Notes: generated by a model from the letters alone, not told the origin. A DNA stretch of 64,000 bases from Chromobacterium subtsugae (GCF_001676875.1 NZ_JYKA01000008.1:1-64000), one strand, 5' to 3'; shown: positions 38,473-47,951, counted from the first letter of the stretch. Translations and numbers: made by a program.

Positions 38473-39897
38473 GTGTTCCCCACGCCCGTGGGGATGAACC
38501 GGCTTCCGGCCGGGCGCTTTGCATTCCACGAAAGTGTTCCCCACGCCCGTGGGGATGAACCGAGATATAACTGTTCGCAACGCGACTATCGTCTGTGTTC
38601 CCCACGCCCGTGGGGATGAACCGGCCTCCCAGTGGATGATGCTGCCGACAACGCTGTGTTCCCCACGCCCGTGGGGATGAACCGCGAATGCTGCGTGGGC
38701 GCAGTACAAACAGATCGTGTTCCCCACGCCCGTGGGGATGAACCGCGGCTGGCAGATCGTCCAGCTGCTGGCCGAGCGTGTTCCCCACGCCCCGTGGGGA
38801 TGAACCGGCTGCGGGCATGGCCGGTGCGGCGAACCAGGGGTGTTCCCCCACGCCCGTGGGGATGAACCGGACGGCGCGGTGGACACGTCGGCAGCGTTGA
38901 AGTGTTCCCCACGCCCGTGGGGATGAACCGTGGTAGTGTTAACGATGTAGAACGTGACGGAAGTGTTCCCCACGCCCGTGGGGATGAACCGCTTTAGCTA
39001 GGGCTTCCCCCTCCCCTCTTCCGGTGTTCCCCACGCCCGTGGGGATGAACCGCCGGCTGCGCGACGCGAGCGGGCCTGGAATTCGTGTTCCCCACGCCCG
39101 TGGGGATGAACCGCTGGAACAGCGACACGTAGTTGATGCCGTGCTGTGTTCCCCACGCCCGTGGGGATGAACCGACCGAAACCCTAGGGAATGCGCGATG
39201 AAAGAAGTGTTCCCCACGCCCGTGGGGATGAACCGATGACGGACACCATCACCATCAACGGCCAGAAGTGTTCCCCACGCCCGTGGGGATGAACCGGGGC
39301 CGGCGCTGTGGCGGGGGTGACGCTGACCGTGTTCCCCACGCCCGTGGGGATGAACCGGTCAGTGCGCCGTCGAACGGGCTGAACCAGGCGTGTTCCCCAC
39401 GCCCGTGGGGATGAACCGACACGGAACACGACGGCTTGCCGGCCACGGCAGTGTTCCCCACGCCCGTGGGGATGAACCGCTATCGCACGCGCCTGGTGCG
39501 GTTGACCTGTCGTGTTCCCCACGCCCGTGGGGATGAACCGCGCCGCACGCCGTCGCCGTCTACGTCCTGGACGTGTTCCCCACGCCCGTGGGGATGAACC
39601 GGACAGATTGCCGTAGCAAACATCCTCTTGACCGTGTTCCCCACGCCCGTGGGGATGAACCGCGCCCGGCGGGTTCGAGCTCGATGCCGATGCGGTGTTC
39701 CCCACGCCCGTGGGGATGAACCGCAGACTGCCAGCCTGGCGAAACCGGTCTGAGAGTGTTCCCCACGCCCGTGGGGATGAACCGAAAGACATCGAGCGTT
39801 TGGCTCAAACGGTGCTGTGTTCCCCACGCCCGTGGGGATGAACCGTCTTCCCATCCAACCAACAGATACGCGCCGGAGTGTTCCCCACGCCCGTGGT
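38473..39897 (+). CRISPR. CRISPR array 3 (type I-E), 24 repeats, 23 spacers
   Basis: 29-base repeats with 32-base spacers; the hairpin loop is GCCC. Repeat 6 (38778) and repeat 7 (38840) each have one extra C, in the loop and in the 5' stem arm respectively, making them 30 bases. The last repeat (39878) breaks off inside the stem after GTGG. Spacer 13 (39236-39267) begins ATGACGGACACCATCACC, which reads as the start of a protein and may come from a phage gene. It lies directly downstream of cas2. Confidence 0.98.
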
Positions 39898-39965
39898 GAC
39901 GGTCGGACTAAAATTCGGCAACTTACGCTTTGCACTGCGTGTCCCGCTCTCCGCGTACCTTCTAC

Positions 39966-40847
39966 CTACTGTTGCATCTCGCTTAGATATTGCGTCAGCC
40001 GCAGCGTCAGGCTGGCGCGGGCGGCGTTGGCTGGCCATACCGCGTACACCCCCAGAGCTTCCACCTGCCACTCGGGCTCGACTTCGCTCAGCCTGCCGGC
40101 TGCGATGTCGTCCGTCGCCAGGAAGGCCGGCGGGGTGGCCAGGCCGCAGCCGGCGATGGCCAGCTGGCAGACGGCATCCAGGCTGTTGGCGCGGATGGCT
40201 GGCTGGATGGAGAAGCTGTGCGCCTCGCCGGCCGCGTCTAGCAGGGTTTTGCGGTCGGGCCGCATGCGTATGCCCAGCCAGGGCCAGTCGGCCAGCTCTT
40301 GCGGGTGGCGGGGCGCGGGGCGCGCCGACAGCAAGGCGGGCGCGGCCACCAGCAGGCGCGGCATGTCGAACAGGCGGCGCGATTTTAGCGCGCTGTCCGG
40401 CAATTCGCCGATGCGGATGGCCAGGTCGATGCCGTCGCGCACCAGGTCGCGCTTCTCGTCGCTGTAGTCCAACGCCAGCTCCACTTTGGGATGGCGGCGG
40501 GCAAAGCCGGCCAGCCGGGCGGTAAGCGGCGAACGGGCGAAAAAGGCGGGCAGGGTGAGGCTGAGCCGTCCGGTCGGTTCGGTGGCGCGGCCGGCCAGGG
40601 CGTCAAGCCCGCTTTCCGCCGCCCGCAGCATGGCCTGGGCGTGTTGGAACAGCGTTTCGCCGTCCGCCGTCAGCGACAGCCGGCGGGTGCTGCGGTACAG
40701 CAGCGCCGCCCCCAGCCGGCTTTCCAGCTGCGACACATGGTGGCTGACCACCGACGGCGACAGCTGCAAGGCCCGGGCGGCGGCGCGGAAGGAGCCGGTT
40801 TCAACGGTTTTGGCGAATACCGCCAATGCGCGCAATTCTTCTATCAT
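39966..40847 (-). CDS. LysR-type transcriptional regulator
   Basis: A 293-residue LysR regulator with an N-terminal winged helix-turn-helix (FRAAARALQLSPSVVSHHVSQLESRLGAALLYRSTRRLSLT) and a substrate-binding domain. The start at 40847 (MIEELRALAVFAKTVE) is typical; the frame that continues upstream to 41885 is not coding. It belongs to the CrgA/DmlR-like branch by its sequence pattern. It is divergent from a DUF2000-LysE pair, which it probably controls. Confidence 0.92.
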   Translation of the reverse strand: MIEELRALAVFAKTVETGSFRAAARALQLSPSVVSHHVSQLESRLGAALLYRSTRRLSLTADGETLFQHAQAMLRAAESGLDALAGRATEPTGRLSLTLPAFFARSPLTARLAGFARRHPKVELALDYSDEKRDLVRDGIDLAIRIGELPDSALKSRRLFDMPRLLVAAPALLSARPAPRHPQELADWPWLGIRMRPDRKTLLDAAGEAHSFSIQPAIRANSLDAVCQLAIAGCGLATPPAFLATDDIAAGRLSEVEPEWQVEALGVYAVWPANAARASLTLRLTQYLSEMQQ

Positions 40848-41078
40848 TGTTCTATTTTTTCGATCAGTTAGTTTCAATTGCTCTGAATTGTAGATTTCCT
40901 GGCCTTGGCGCACAGTGGCAAGACTTGAATCATCGCCCGGATTGCTGACCTTCGCCCTTTCGCAGGGCAGGGGGCGGGATGCGAATCGGCAGGCGCGGAA
41001 TGGGCCGCAGCCGCCGCGCCTTCCCGCTTCGCGGTGTCGGCAGTCTGGCAAGACCTGGTCATTGCCTGGAGAGAAAAC

Positions 41079-41486
41079 ATGGAAGAACGCCGCTGCGCCA
41101 TCATCGTCGACCCCGATCTGCCCGCCGGCATCGCCGCGAATACCGCCGCCGTGCTGGCGATGACGCTGGGCCGCCGCCACCCGGAGCTGGTGGGAGACGA
41201 CCTGGCCGACGCCGCTGGCAGCGTGCGGTTGGGCATCGTCACGACGCCAATTCCGGTGCTGCAAGGCGGCGCGGCGTTGCTGCGCGCCTTGCGGGCGCAG
41301 GCGCTGGAGGCCGGATTGACGGTGGTGGAGTTGACGGACGCCACCCGCAGCACCCGCAGTTATCAGGAGTACGCCGCCGCCTTGCGCGGCACGCCCGAGC
41401 CAGACTTGCGTTACCAAGGCCTGGCGCTGTGCGGCCCGGCTAAGCAGGTGCGGCGGCTGACCGGCAGCCTGGGCCTGTTGCGCTGA
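41079..41486 (+). CDS. DUF2000 family protein
   Basis: A 135-residue protein of the DUF2000 family, which has a peptidyl-tRNA hydrolase II-like fold. Recognisable features are RCAIIVDPDLPAGIAANTAAVLAMTLG at the start and GIVTTPIPVLQGG in the middle. The GGAGA site before 41079 decides the start. It is followed after 12 bases by a LysE exporter gene; DUF2000 and LysE genes with a divergent LysR recur together in other genomes to my knowledge. Its function is unknown. Confidence 0.82.
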   Translation: MEERRCAIIVDPDLPAGIAANTAAVLAMTLGRRHPELVGDDLADAAGSVRLGIVTTPIPVLQGGAALLRALRAQALEAGLTVVELTDATRSTRSYQEYAAALRGTPEPDLRYQGLALCGPAKQVRRLTGSLGLLR

Positions 41487-41498
41487 GGAGGAGGGAGA

Positions 41499-42089
41499 AT
41501 GGTCTGGAGCTTTATCGCCGCCACCGCCTTGATCACGCTGTTGCCGGGGCCGTCGATGCTGGTGATCGTGGCCTGCGCGCTGGGCCAGGGCTGGCGCGCC
41601 GGGGCGGCCGCCACCGGCGGCGTGGTGCTGGCCGACGCCATCTTGATGGCCATCGCGCTGAGCGGCGTGGGCGCGCTGGCGCAGGCTTCGCCCTTGGCGC
41701 TGCTGGGGCTGAAGTGGCTGGGCGCGGCGTATTTGACGTATTTGGGCGCGAGCGTGTTGCGGGCTGGAAATAAAGGGGCGGCGGCGGAAGCGAGCGGCCG
41801 ATCGGGCGGCGCTTTTCGCCGCGGATTGGCGGCGACGCTGCCCAATCCCAAGATCATCGCCTTTTTGATTATCTACTTTCCGCAATTCATCCAGCCGGGG
41901 CGCGATACGGCCGGCCAGCTGCTGCTGCTGGGGCCGCTGTTTTTGCTGACGGTGGGCGCGGTGTTTCTGCTGTGCATGGCGGCGGCGCTGACGGTGGGCC
42001 GCGCCATGCCGCGCGGCCGGGCTGGCCGGCTCAGTCGGGCGTGCGGCTGCTGCCTGATCGCCTGCGGCTTGTATTCGGCGCTGGCTTGA
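41499..42089 (+). CDS. LysE/RhtB family amino-acid exporter
   Basis: A 196-residue membrane protein with six predicted helices. LITLLPGPSMLVIVACALGQGWRAG is the family signature, and LKWLGAAYLTYLGASVLR forms the third helix. Family members export lysine, homoserine, threonine or related compounds; the substrate here is unknown. It follows the DUF2000 gene with a GGAGGAGGGAG site and is probably under the divergent LysR regulator. Confidence 0.9.
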   Translation: MVWSFIAATALITLLPGPSMLVIVACALGQGWRAGAAATGGVVLADAILMAIALSGVGALAQASPLALLGLKWLGAAYLTYLGASVLRAGNKGAAAEASGRSGGAFRRGLAATLPNPKIIAFLIIYFPQFIQPGRDTAGQLLLLGPLFLLTVGAVFLLCMAAALTVGRAMPRGRAGRLSRACGCCLIACGLYSALA

Positions 42090-42092
42090 GGC

Positions 42093-42758
42093 TTAGGCCA
42101 GCGCGCGCTCCAGCCAGCGCCACAGTTCGGGCGCGGCGAAGTCGGCGATGACGGCTGCCGCGCCGGCGTCCAGCAGTTTTTGCGGCGGCAGCGCGCCGGC
42201 GATGCCATAGCTGTGGATGCCGGCGGCGCAGGCCGCGCGCATGCCGGACGGCGAATCCTCGAAGGCGCAGGCGCGCTCGGCGCGGCCGCCCAGGCGGGCC
42301 AGGCCGGTCTGGTAAGGCAGCGGGTGCGGCTTGCCGTGGGCCAATTCGTCGCCTATCACCAGCGCGTCTATCCGCTGCGCCAGGCCCAGCCCGCCCAGCA
42401 TCAGCTCGGCATTGGCGCGCGGCGCGTTGGTGACCACGGCGATGCCGACGCCATGGCGTTCCGCCCAGTCGAACAGTTCCCGCGCGCCCGGCGTGGGGAC
42501 GAGCCGGGTGACGGAATCGCGGAACAACTGCTCCTTGCGCGCGGCCAGGGCCAGGTGTTGGGCGGGCTGGTCGGGAAACAGCCGGGCCATGATGGCTTCG
42601 TTGGCGGCGCCGACGATGTGGTGCAGGAAGGTGTCGTGATCCAGCGCGCGGCCGTGCTCGGCCATCAGGGTGCGGAAGGCGTCGAAATGCAGGTCGTCGG
42701 TATGGGTCAGGGTGCCGTCCAGGTCGAACAGCAGGCTGAAATCGGCTTTGGCTTTCAC
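42093..42758 (-). CDS. HAD-superfamily phosphatase (Gph/phosphoglucomutase-like)
   Basis: About 221 residues. Motif I is LLFDLDGTLTHTD, with the nucleophile and acid aspartates, followed by a helical cap. Motif II is VVTNAPR and motif IV is FEDSPSGMRAA. It is a small-molecule phosphatase or phosphomutase; the substrate cannot be fixed. A GTG at 42758, 8 bases after AAAGG, is the best start; an ATG at 42842 would add 28 residues without a ribosome site. It converges with the LysE gene with a 3-base gap. Confidence 0.85.
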   Translation of the reverse strand: MKAKADFSLLFDLDGTLTHTDDLHFDAFRTLMAEHGRALDHDTFLHHIVGAANEAIMARLFPDQPAQHLALAARKEQLFRDSVTRLVPTPGARELFDWAERHGVGIAVVTNAPRANAELMLGGLGLAQRIDALVIGDELAHGKPHPLPYQTGLARLGGRAERACAFEDSPSGMRAACAAGIHSYGIAGALPPQKLLDAGAAAVIADFAAPELWRWLERALA

Positions 42759-42850
42759 GGCTGGGCCTTTGTTGTCAAACGCATCGGCCGTTTTCTTAAC
42801 TGTACCGATGCGTATGGTTTTGCGGAGAGGCCATGATGGCACTCTCGAAA

Positions 42851-42876
42851 CAAAAACGCCACCGCGAGGGTGGCGT
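42851..42876 (-). terminator. Rho-independent terminator of sdaA
   Basis: On the minus strand ACGCCACC and GGTGGCGT pair around a short loop and are followed by TTTTTG. It lies 20 bases after the sdaA stop codon. Confidence 0.8.
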
Positions 42877-42896
42877 CTTGCGTCATGCGGCAGGGT

Positions 42897-44297
42897 TCAG
42901 GCGGCGTCGTCCACCCAACGGATGGCCTGGCTGGGCACCACCTTGCTCTCCACCTTGATCTGGATGGCCAGGCCGCCGCAGGAGGTTTCGCGGTACTTGG
43001 CGTCCATGTCCTTGCCGGTTTCGTACATGGCGGCGATCACCTTGTCCAGCGACACCTTGGGGCTGCTGACGCGGTGCATCGCCATGCGGGCGGCGTTGAT
43101 CGCCTTGACCGCGGCGATGGCGTTGCGCTCGATGCAGGGAATCTGCACCTGGCCGCCCACCGGGTCGCAGGTCAGGCCCAGGTTGTGCTCCATGGCGATT
43201 TCGGCCGCCATGCACACCTGGGACGGGCTGCCGCCCATCAGCTCGGTCAGGCCGGCGGCGGCCATGGAACAAGCGACGCCGACCTCGCCCTGGCAGCCCA
43301 CTTCGGCGCCGGAGATCGACGCATTCAGCTTGAACAGGCAGCCGATGGCGCCGGAGGACAGGAAGAAGCGCAGACAGCTGTCGTCGTCCAGCGGCTGGAT
43401 GAAGTGGTTGTAGTAGGCCAGCACCGCCGGCACGATGCCGCAGGCGCCGTTGGTGGGCGCGGTCACCACGCGGCCGCCGGCGGCGTTTTCTTCCGACATC
43501 GCCATCGCGTACATGTTTACCCAGTCCATCACGCTCATCGGGTCTTTGGCCACGGTCAGCGAGCTGGTCAGCATCCGGTGCAGCGCCGGCGCGCGGCGCG
43601 GAATGCGCATCGGGCCGGGCAGGTTGCCTTCGGTGCGCATGCCGCGCTCTATGCTGCCCTTCATCACTTCCCACACGCGGCGGAAGTGAGCCTGGGTGTC
43701 TTTCACGTCATGGAAGGCCTTCTCGTTTTCCATCACCAGCGCGGCGATGGACAGGCCGGTTTCTTCGCACATGTCGATCAACTGCTGGGCGGTGACGAAG
43801 TGGTATGGCACCGGGGTGTCGCTGCAGCTGGATTGATTGAAGTGCTCCTCGTCGACGATGAAGCCGCCGCCGATCGAGTAATAGGTTTTGGTCAGGACTT
43901 TTTCGTCGCCGACGAAGGCGTGGATCTGCATGCCGTTTTCGTGCAGCGGCAGGTTGGCGGTGTGAAAGTCCATGCCGAAGGCCACGCGCTGGTGGGTGCG
44001 GCCCAGCGTCAACTGGCCGGTTTGCTCGACGTCGGCCAGCAGGCTGGCGGAGTTGTCCGGGTCGACGGTGTCGGGCAGGTTGCCGGCGAGGCCGAGGATG
44101 ATGGCCTGGTCGGTGCAGTGGCCCTTGCCGGTGAGGGCCAAGGAGCCGTAGCAGTCCACGTGGACGCGGTTCACTTGGTTGAACTTGCCGGTTTCCTTGA
44201 GCGCGCCGAGGAACTGGTGGCCGGCCTTCATCGGGCCGACGGTGTGGGAGCTGGAGGGGCCTACGCCGATTTTGTAGATGTCGCTCATGCTGAACAT
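42897..44297 (-). CDS. sdaA: L-serine ammonia-lyase (iron-sulfur dependent)
   Basis: A 466-residue single-chain L-serine dehydratase, which turns serine into pyruvate and ammonia. The beta domain begins SDIYKIGVGPSSSHTVGPMKAG. The alpha domain has APTNGACGIVPAVLAYY and ETSCGGLAIQIK, which hold Fe-S cluster cysteines. The start at 44297 has GAGG upstream; a frame open to 44456 is not supported. The serine transporter gene sdaC lies about 210 bases upstream on the same strand, and together they feed the pyruvate pool used by pyruvate formate-lyase nearby. Confidence 0.96.
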   Translation of the reverse strand: MFSMSDIYKIGVGPSSSHTVGPMKAGHQFLGALKETGKFNQVNRVHVDCYGSLALTGKGHCTDQAIILGLAGNLPDTVDPDNSASLLADVEQTGQLTLGRTHQRVAFGMDFHTANLPLHENGMQIHAFVGDEKVLTKTYYSIGGGFIVDEEHFNQSSCSDTPVPYHFVTAQQLIDMCEETGLSIAALVMENEKAFHDVKDTQAHFRRVWEVMKGSIERGMRTEGNLPGPMRIPRRAPALHRMLTSSLTVAKDPMSVMDWVNMYAMAMSEENAAGGRVVTAPTNGACGIVPAVLAYYNHFIQPLDDDSCLRFFLSSGAIGCLFKLNASISGAEVGCQGEVGVACSMAAAGLTELMGGSPSQVCMAAEIAMEHNLGLTCDPVGGQVQIPCIERNAIAAVKAINAARMAMHRVSSPKVSLDKVIAAMYETGKDMDAKYRETSCGGLAIQIKVESKVVPSQAIRWVDDAA

Positions 44298-44505
44298 GAT
44301 GCTGCCTCTTTGAAGCGGGTGCGGCGGGAAGGCAGGCGCGATCCGCGGCCTGTCAGGCTGCCGACACGTGAGTGGGGGCGATTCCGGAGGGCCCGGCGCG
44401 GCCGGGCCTCCTGATGGCTGTGTTAGGGTCCGCGGGCGCCCCTGCTGGCCCGGCAAGGCGGTATCGCCGGGCGGAGAGGAGCGGGCGCGGCCCGCTGGCT
44501 TACGA

Positions 44506-45804
44506 TCAGGCGATCAGATCGTAGAAGATGGCGGAGATGGCGATCAGGCCGATCAGCGTCACGAAGATGTTGCTGGCGGCGCCGGAGTATTTCTTCATCG
44601 CCGGCACTTTCTGGATCGCGTACATCGGCATCAGGAACAGCAGCATCGCGATCACCGGGCCGCCCAGGGTTTCGATCATGCCCAGGATGGACGGGTTGAT
44701 GGTGGCGATGATCCAGCAGGTCACGATCATGAAGATGGCGGTGTAGCGGTCCAGCTTCGACGATTCGATGGTCTTGCCGCTTTGGCGCAGCTGCTTGATC
44801 ACCAGGCCGTTGAAGCCTTCCTTCGCGCCCAGGTAGTGGCCCAGGAAGGACTTGCTGATGGCGACCATGGCGATGATAGGCGCTACCCATTCCATCACTG
44901 GGTTCTGGAAGTGGTTGGCCAGGTAGGACAGGATGGAGATGTTCTGGGCCTTGGCGGCGGCCAGGTCGGCCGGGCTCAGGCTGAACACGCAGCTGAACAC
45001 GAAGAACATCACGGTCAGCACCATCATGGTGTGGGCGCGGATCAGCACGCGGCTGGAAGATTGCTCGGCGTCATCGCCGTGCAGCTTGCGCTGGTCGACG
45101 GAGAAGGACGAGATGATGGGCGAGTGGTTGAACGAGAACACCATCACCGGGATGGCCAGCCACAGCGTCTTGTAGAAGGCGCCGCTGGACACGGCGTCGC
45201 CCAGGCTGCCGGCGTGGCGGATGGCGGTGTCGCTCCATTGCGGGATCAGGTACAGCGCCAACATCATCAGCACCACCACGAACGGATACACCAGAATGCT
45301 CATCGCCTTGACGATCATCTGGCCGCCCAGGCGCACGATGGACATCAGGCCCAAAATCAGCGCCAGCGAGAACACCGCGCGGGTGGCGATGCCGGTGCCC
45401 ACTTCGATGTGCAGCTGGTTGTTCAGGAAGGACAGCACCGTGTTGGTGATGGCCACGCTGTACATCAGCAGGATCGGGTAGATGGCGAAGAAGTACAGCA
45501 GGGTGATGATCTTGCCGGCGCCGGCGCCGAAGTGCTCTTCCACCACTTCGGTGATGTCCGCGCCTTCCTTGCTGCCGGACAGCACGAAGCGGGTCAGGCC
45601 GCGGTGCGCGAAGAAGGTCAGCGGCAGGGCCAGGATGGCCATCAGCATCAGCGGCCACAGGCCGCCGATGCCGGCGTTGATCGGCAGGAACAGGACGCCG
45701 GCGCCGATGGCGGTGCCGTACAGGCCGAGCATCCAGGTGGTGTCGTGCTTGGTCCAGCCGGAGGAGCCGGATCGCGGGGCGGTTGAAGCAATGGCTTGAG
45801 ACAT
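44506..45804 (-). CDS. sdaC: Serine transporter SdaC (HAAAP family)
   Basis: A 432-residue transporter with about eleven membrane helices. KHDTTWMLGLYGTAIGAGVLFLPINAGIGG is the family opening; FNHSPIISSFSVDQR lies near the middle. It imports serine with protons. The ATG at 45804 begins MSQAIAST; an upstream ATG at 45837 is less likely. A perfect FNR-type box lies 193 bases upstream (45997-46010), which suggests anaerobic control of serine uptake and breakdown. Confidence 0.95.
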   Translation of the reverse strand: MSQAIASTAPRSGSSGWTKHDTTWMLGLYGTAIGAGVLFLPINAGIGGLWPLMLMAILALPLTFFAHRGLTRFVLSGSKEGADITEVVEEHFGAGAGKIITLLYFFAIYPILLMYSVAITNTVLSFLNNQLHIEVGTGIATRAVFSLALILGLMSIVRLGGQMIVKAMSILVYPFVVVLMMLALYLIPQWSDTAIRHAGSLGDAVSSGAFYKTLWLAIPVMVFSFNHSPIISSFSVDQRKLHGDDAEQSSSRVLIRAHTMMVLTVMFFVFSCVFSLSPADLAAAKAQNISILSYLANHFQNPVMEWVAPIIAMVAISKSFLGHYLGAKEGFNGLVIKQLRQSGKTIESSKLDRYTAIFMIVTCWIIATINPSILGMIETLGGPVIAMLLFLMPMYAIQKVPAMKKYSGAASNIFVTLIGLIAISAIFYDLIA

Positions 45805-45996
45805 GATGTGGTGCCTTCTAAAGACAAGTTTTTGCAATTACCGAGTCGATTTCCCGCAGTCGTTTCAGGCTGCCGGCCATCGAGAGAAGCTTGGTGCTTG
45901 CCGGGGAGCGATTGAGCGGATCGCGCTGTGTCCGGCTGACTTGCTGCTCATCGTAAGTGCTTTGTAATTAACAAGGTACACATTTAAGAACATCAG

Positions 45997-46010
45997 TTGA
46001 TTCTAATCAA
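45997..46010. promoter_or_regulatory. FNR/ANR-type box upstream of sdaC
   Basis: TTGATTCTAATCAA is a perfect match to the FNR consensus TTGAT-N4-ATCAA. On the minus strand a -10-like GTTAAT (45972-45967) would put the box near -42 relative to an sdaC transcript start, the class II activator position. It may instead or also serve focA, but that start is about 890 bases away. Confidence 0.7.
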
Positions 46011-46106
46011 GTTAAATTTGTATCTAAACGAACAAGCGAACATCGCTTGCGGCCGGCGTGGATGCTGGTTTTAAAATGCTAAAAAGATAAATTGGCAATT
46101 TTGTTT

Positions 46107-46145
46107 CAAAAACCAGTAATTAAGTTTTATTAATCTTGGTTTTTG
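46107..46145. repeat. Inverted repeat with A/T ends
   Basis: CAAAAACCA and TGGTTTTTG form a 9-base-pair stem around an AT-rich interior. It could act as a terminator-like structure in either direction, but no gene ends next to it. Confidence 0.45.
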
Positions 46146-46495
46146 GCATTAAATTTTAATGAAATTCCTTGTTGTGAAAATTTACAGCCGTGATGGTGGG
46201 GTTCGGCGTTGAGGCATTGCTTCGAGTTTTTGCTCGATTTTGGCGCGGGGCGGCTGGAAGAGAGCGGGGCAGGCTGGCTTCGACGATTTCGGCATGGCCG
46301 CATCCGGCGGCGCGGATCCGCGTCCAAATGGCTGGCGATTGTGAATGGATTGTATCTTGATGAAATTAAAAGACTATTATCTGACGGATTCGGATGGGGG
46401 GGCGGCGCGCTGGGTTCCAGGCGAGCGGAACCTGGCAGGGCGATTTCGTTGTTGGAAATTGTTCGGAGTAGGATTGAATATGAAGAATACTGGCT

Positions 46496-46560
46496 ATTTA
46501 ATGTTCGAATGTGAAAATATTTTGTTTCAAATGAACATTTAATGTTTCGTATGCGAATTT
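46496..46560 (+). repeat. Imperfect direct repeat upstream of focA
   Basis: ATTTAATGTTCGAATGTGAA (46496-46515) recurs as ATTTAATGTTTCGTATGCGAA (46537-46557). The copies are 41 bases apart, about four DNA turns, which is compatible with regulator binding. No known motif is recognised. Confidence 0.35.
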
Positions 46561-46898
46561 TCCGTGGGTTGCGGGGAGAAATGAGCCGAAAGTGGTCACG
46601 CCGCCGCTGCCGCCGGCAAGCCAATGAAAACGACGGCGCCGGCGTTTTCGCGGCGGCCGCATGGCGGCGTTTCGCCCGGCGGCGGGCGGATTGGGCGGCA
46701 TGGGCGCGGGGAAGTCGTGGCGGCTGGCGGGTTTATCCAGAATGGGAAGGCGGGCTTGTGTTGATGGTTATCAAACACGAATTTACGGAAACGAACATAG
46801 AATTTTCCTAATTTGCAAGGAATGCGAATGGCTGCCGCCAGATGGGAACCGGTTCGCCCCTTGCCTGTCGCTTTTCCATATTGATAGAGACAAACGCC

Positions 46899-47681
46899 AT
46901 GAGTCATTCCTCCACTCTCGCCTACGTGGCCGACGAGGCCGCCAGCAAGCAACAGGCGCTGCGCAGCGAGCCGGGTCGCTACCTCCTCAGCGCCGCGATG
47001 GCCGGCGCGCTGATCGCCGTGGTGCTGGCGGTCAGCCTGAAGCTGGGCCAGGTGTTCTTCGCCGCCGGCGACTCCGGCTATTACATCGCCACCGCCGGCT
47101 TTTTCGGCGTGGCGCTGGTCAGCATCATCGTCTGCAAGGTGGAGCTGTTCACCAGCAATGTGATGTACTTCACCGTCGGCGCGCTCAGCGGCCGCTGCCG
47201 GCTGTGCTATCTGCTGCGCAGCTGGGCGATGGTCTATCTGGGCAATCTGGCCGGCGTGCTGTTGTTCGTCGCCGTGCTGGCGGGAGCGGGCGGCATGGGC
47301 GCGCTGCCGGCCGACCACCTGCTGTTCAATGTGGTGCAGCACAAGGTGCATGCCCCGGCGATGGAGATCTTCTGGAAAGGCGTGCTGTGCAATTGGATCA
47401 TCTGCCTGGCGGTATGGGTGCCGATGCGGCTGGCCAACGAGGCGGCGCGCATCCTGGTGATCATGCTGCTGGTGTTCGTGTTCTTCTTCTCCGGTTTCGA
47501 GCACAGCATCGCCAATATGGCCTTTTTCGCGCTGGCGAAGATGCAGGGCATGGCCGGGTTGGCGTGGAGCGACATCCTGCACAATATGCTGCCGGCCACG
47601 CTGGGCAATATCGTCGGCGGCGCCATCGGCGTCGGCCTGGTGGTGTTCCGGCTGGAACGTCACACCTTGCGGGCGGTCTGA
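46899..47681 (+). CDS. focA: Formate/nitrite transporter family protein FocA
   Basis: A 260-residue FNT-family channel with six predicted helices. LAYVADEAASKQQ is the cytoplasmic N-terminal helix; SNVMYFTVGALSG and LCNWIICLAVWVPMRLANEAARILVI cover pore loops, and FSGFEHSIANM is the signature with a conserved His. It exports or imports formate. It precedes pflB by 270 bases on the same strand, the usual pairing, although here pflB seems to have its own FNR-type promoter. Confidence 0.93.
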   Translation: MSHSSTLAYVADEAASKQQALRSEPGRYLLSAAMAGALIAVVLAVSLKLGQVFFAAGDSGYYIATAGFFGVALVSIIVCKVELFTSNVMYFTVGALSGRCRLCYLLRSWAMVYLGNLAGVLLFVAVLAGAGGMGALPADHLLFNVVQHKVHAPAMEIFWKGVLCNWIICLAVWVPMRLANEAARILVIMLLVFVFFFSGFEHSIANMAFFALAKMQGMAGLAWSDILHNMLPATLGNIVGGAIGVGLVVFRLERHTLRAV

Positions 47682-47862
47682 TGCCTTAGGGAAGCATCCC
47701 TGCCGGTGGATGGTATGTGGATGTTCGGTTTCGAATGTAGTCGGCGCGGTACATGGCGTACTGCGCCGACTTTGCTATAAACCATTGAGAAAATAAGGAT
47801 ATTGGACGCATCCGGCATGTTGCGCCGCGGGATCGAAACCGCGCCGAAAGCGATGGCTGACT

Positions 47863-47876
47863 TGACTAAGATCAAG
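47863..47876 (+). promoter_or_regulatory. FNR/ANR-type box of the pflB promoter
   Basis: TTGACTAAGATCAA differs from the FNR consensus at one base. A -10-like TACGAT (47898-47903) gives an expected start near 47910, so the box is centred near -41, typical of FNR-activated promoters. It lies 76 bases before the pflB ATG. Confidence 0.65.
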
Positions 47877-47951
47877 CGAAATTTTCGAATTCGAATGTAC
47901 GATGTGTTCAATATCTAACACTTACTGGATCAGCCAAGAAGGAGGCACCAG

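Larger units (their letters stand above)
45805..46898. other. Long AT-rich intergenic region between sdaC and focA
   Basis: About 1.1 kb, clearly more AT-rich than its neighbours. It holds an FNR-type box, a strong inverted repeat (46107-46145), and an imperfect direct repeat (46496-46560). Several small frames are open here on both strands, but none has a good ribosome site or a recognisable protein. It may be a double regulatory region for sdaC and focA, or a remnant of transferred DNA. Confidence 0.6.

Noticed and set aside
39966-41885. A 639-codon frame that extends the LysR gene upstream
   Set aside because: The family start lies at 40847; the extra part covers the divergent DUF2000-LysE genes on the other strand.
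46130-46624. Small frames on both strands in the sdaC-focA gap
   Set aside because: No ribosome sites, no recognisable family and unusual codon content; they are more likely chance frames in AT-rich DNA.
46881-46894. TTGATAGAGACAAA just before focA as a third FNR box
   Set aside because: The right half is not ATCAA, and it lies in the ribosome-binding region, where an activator would not sit.
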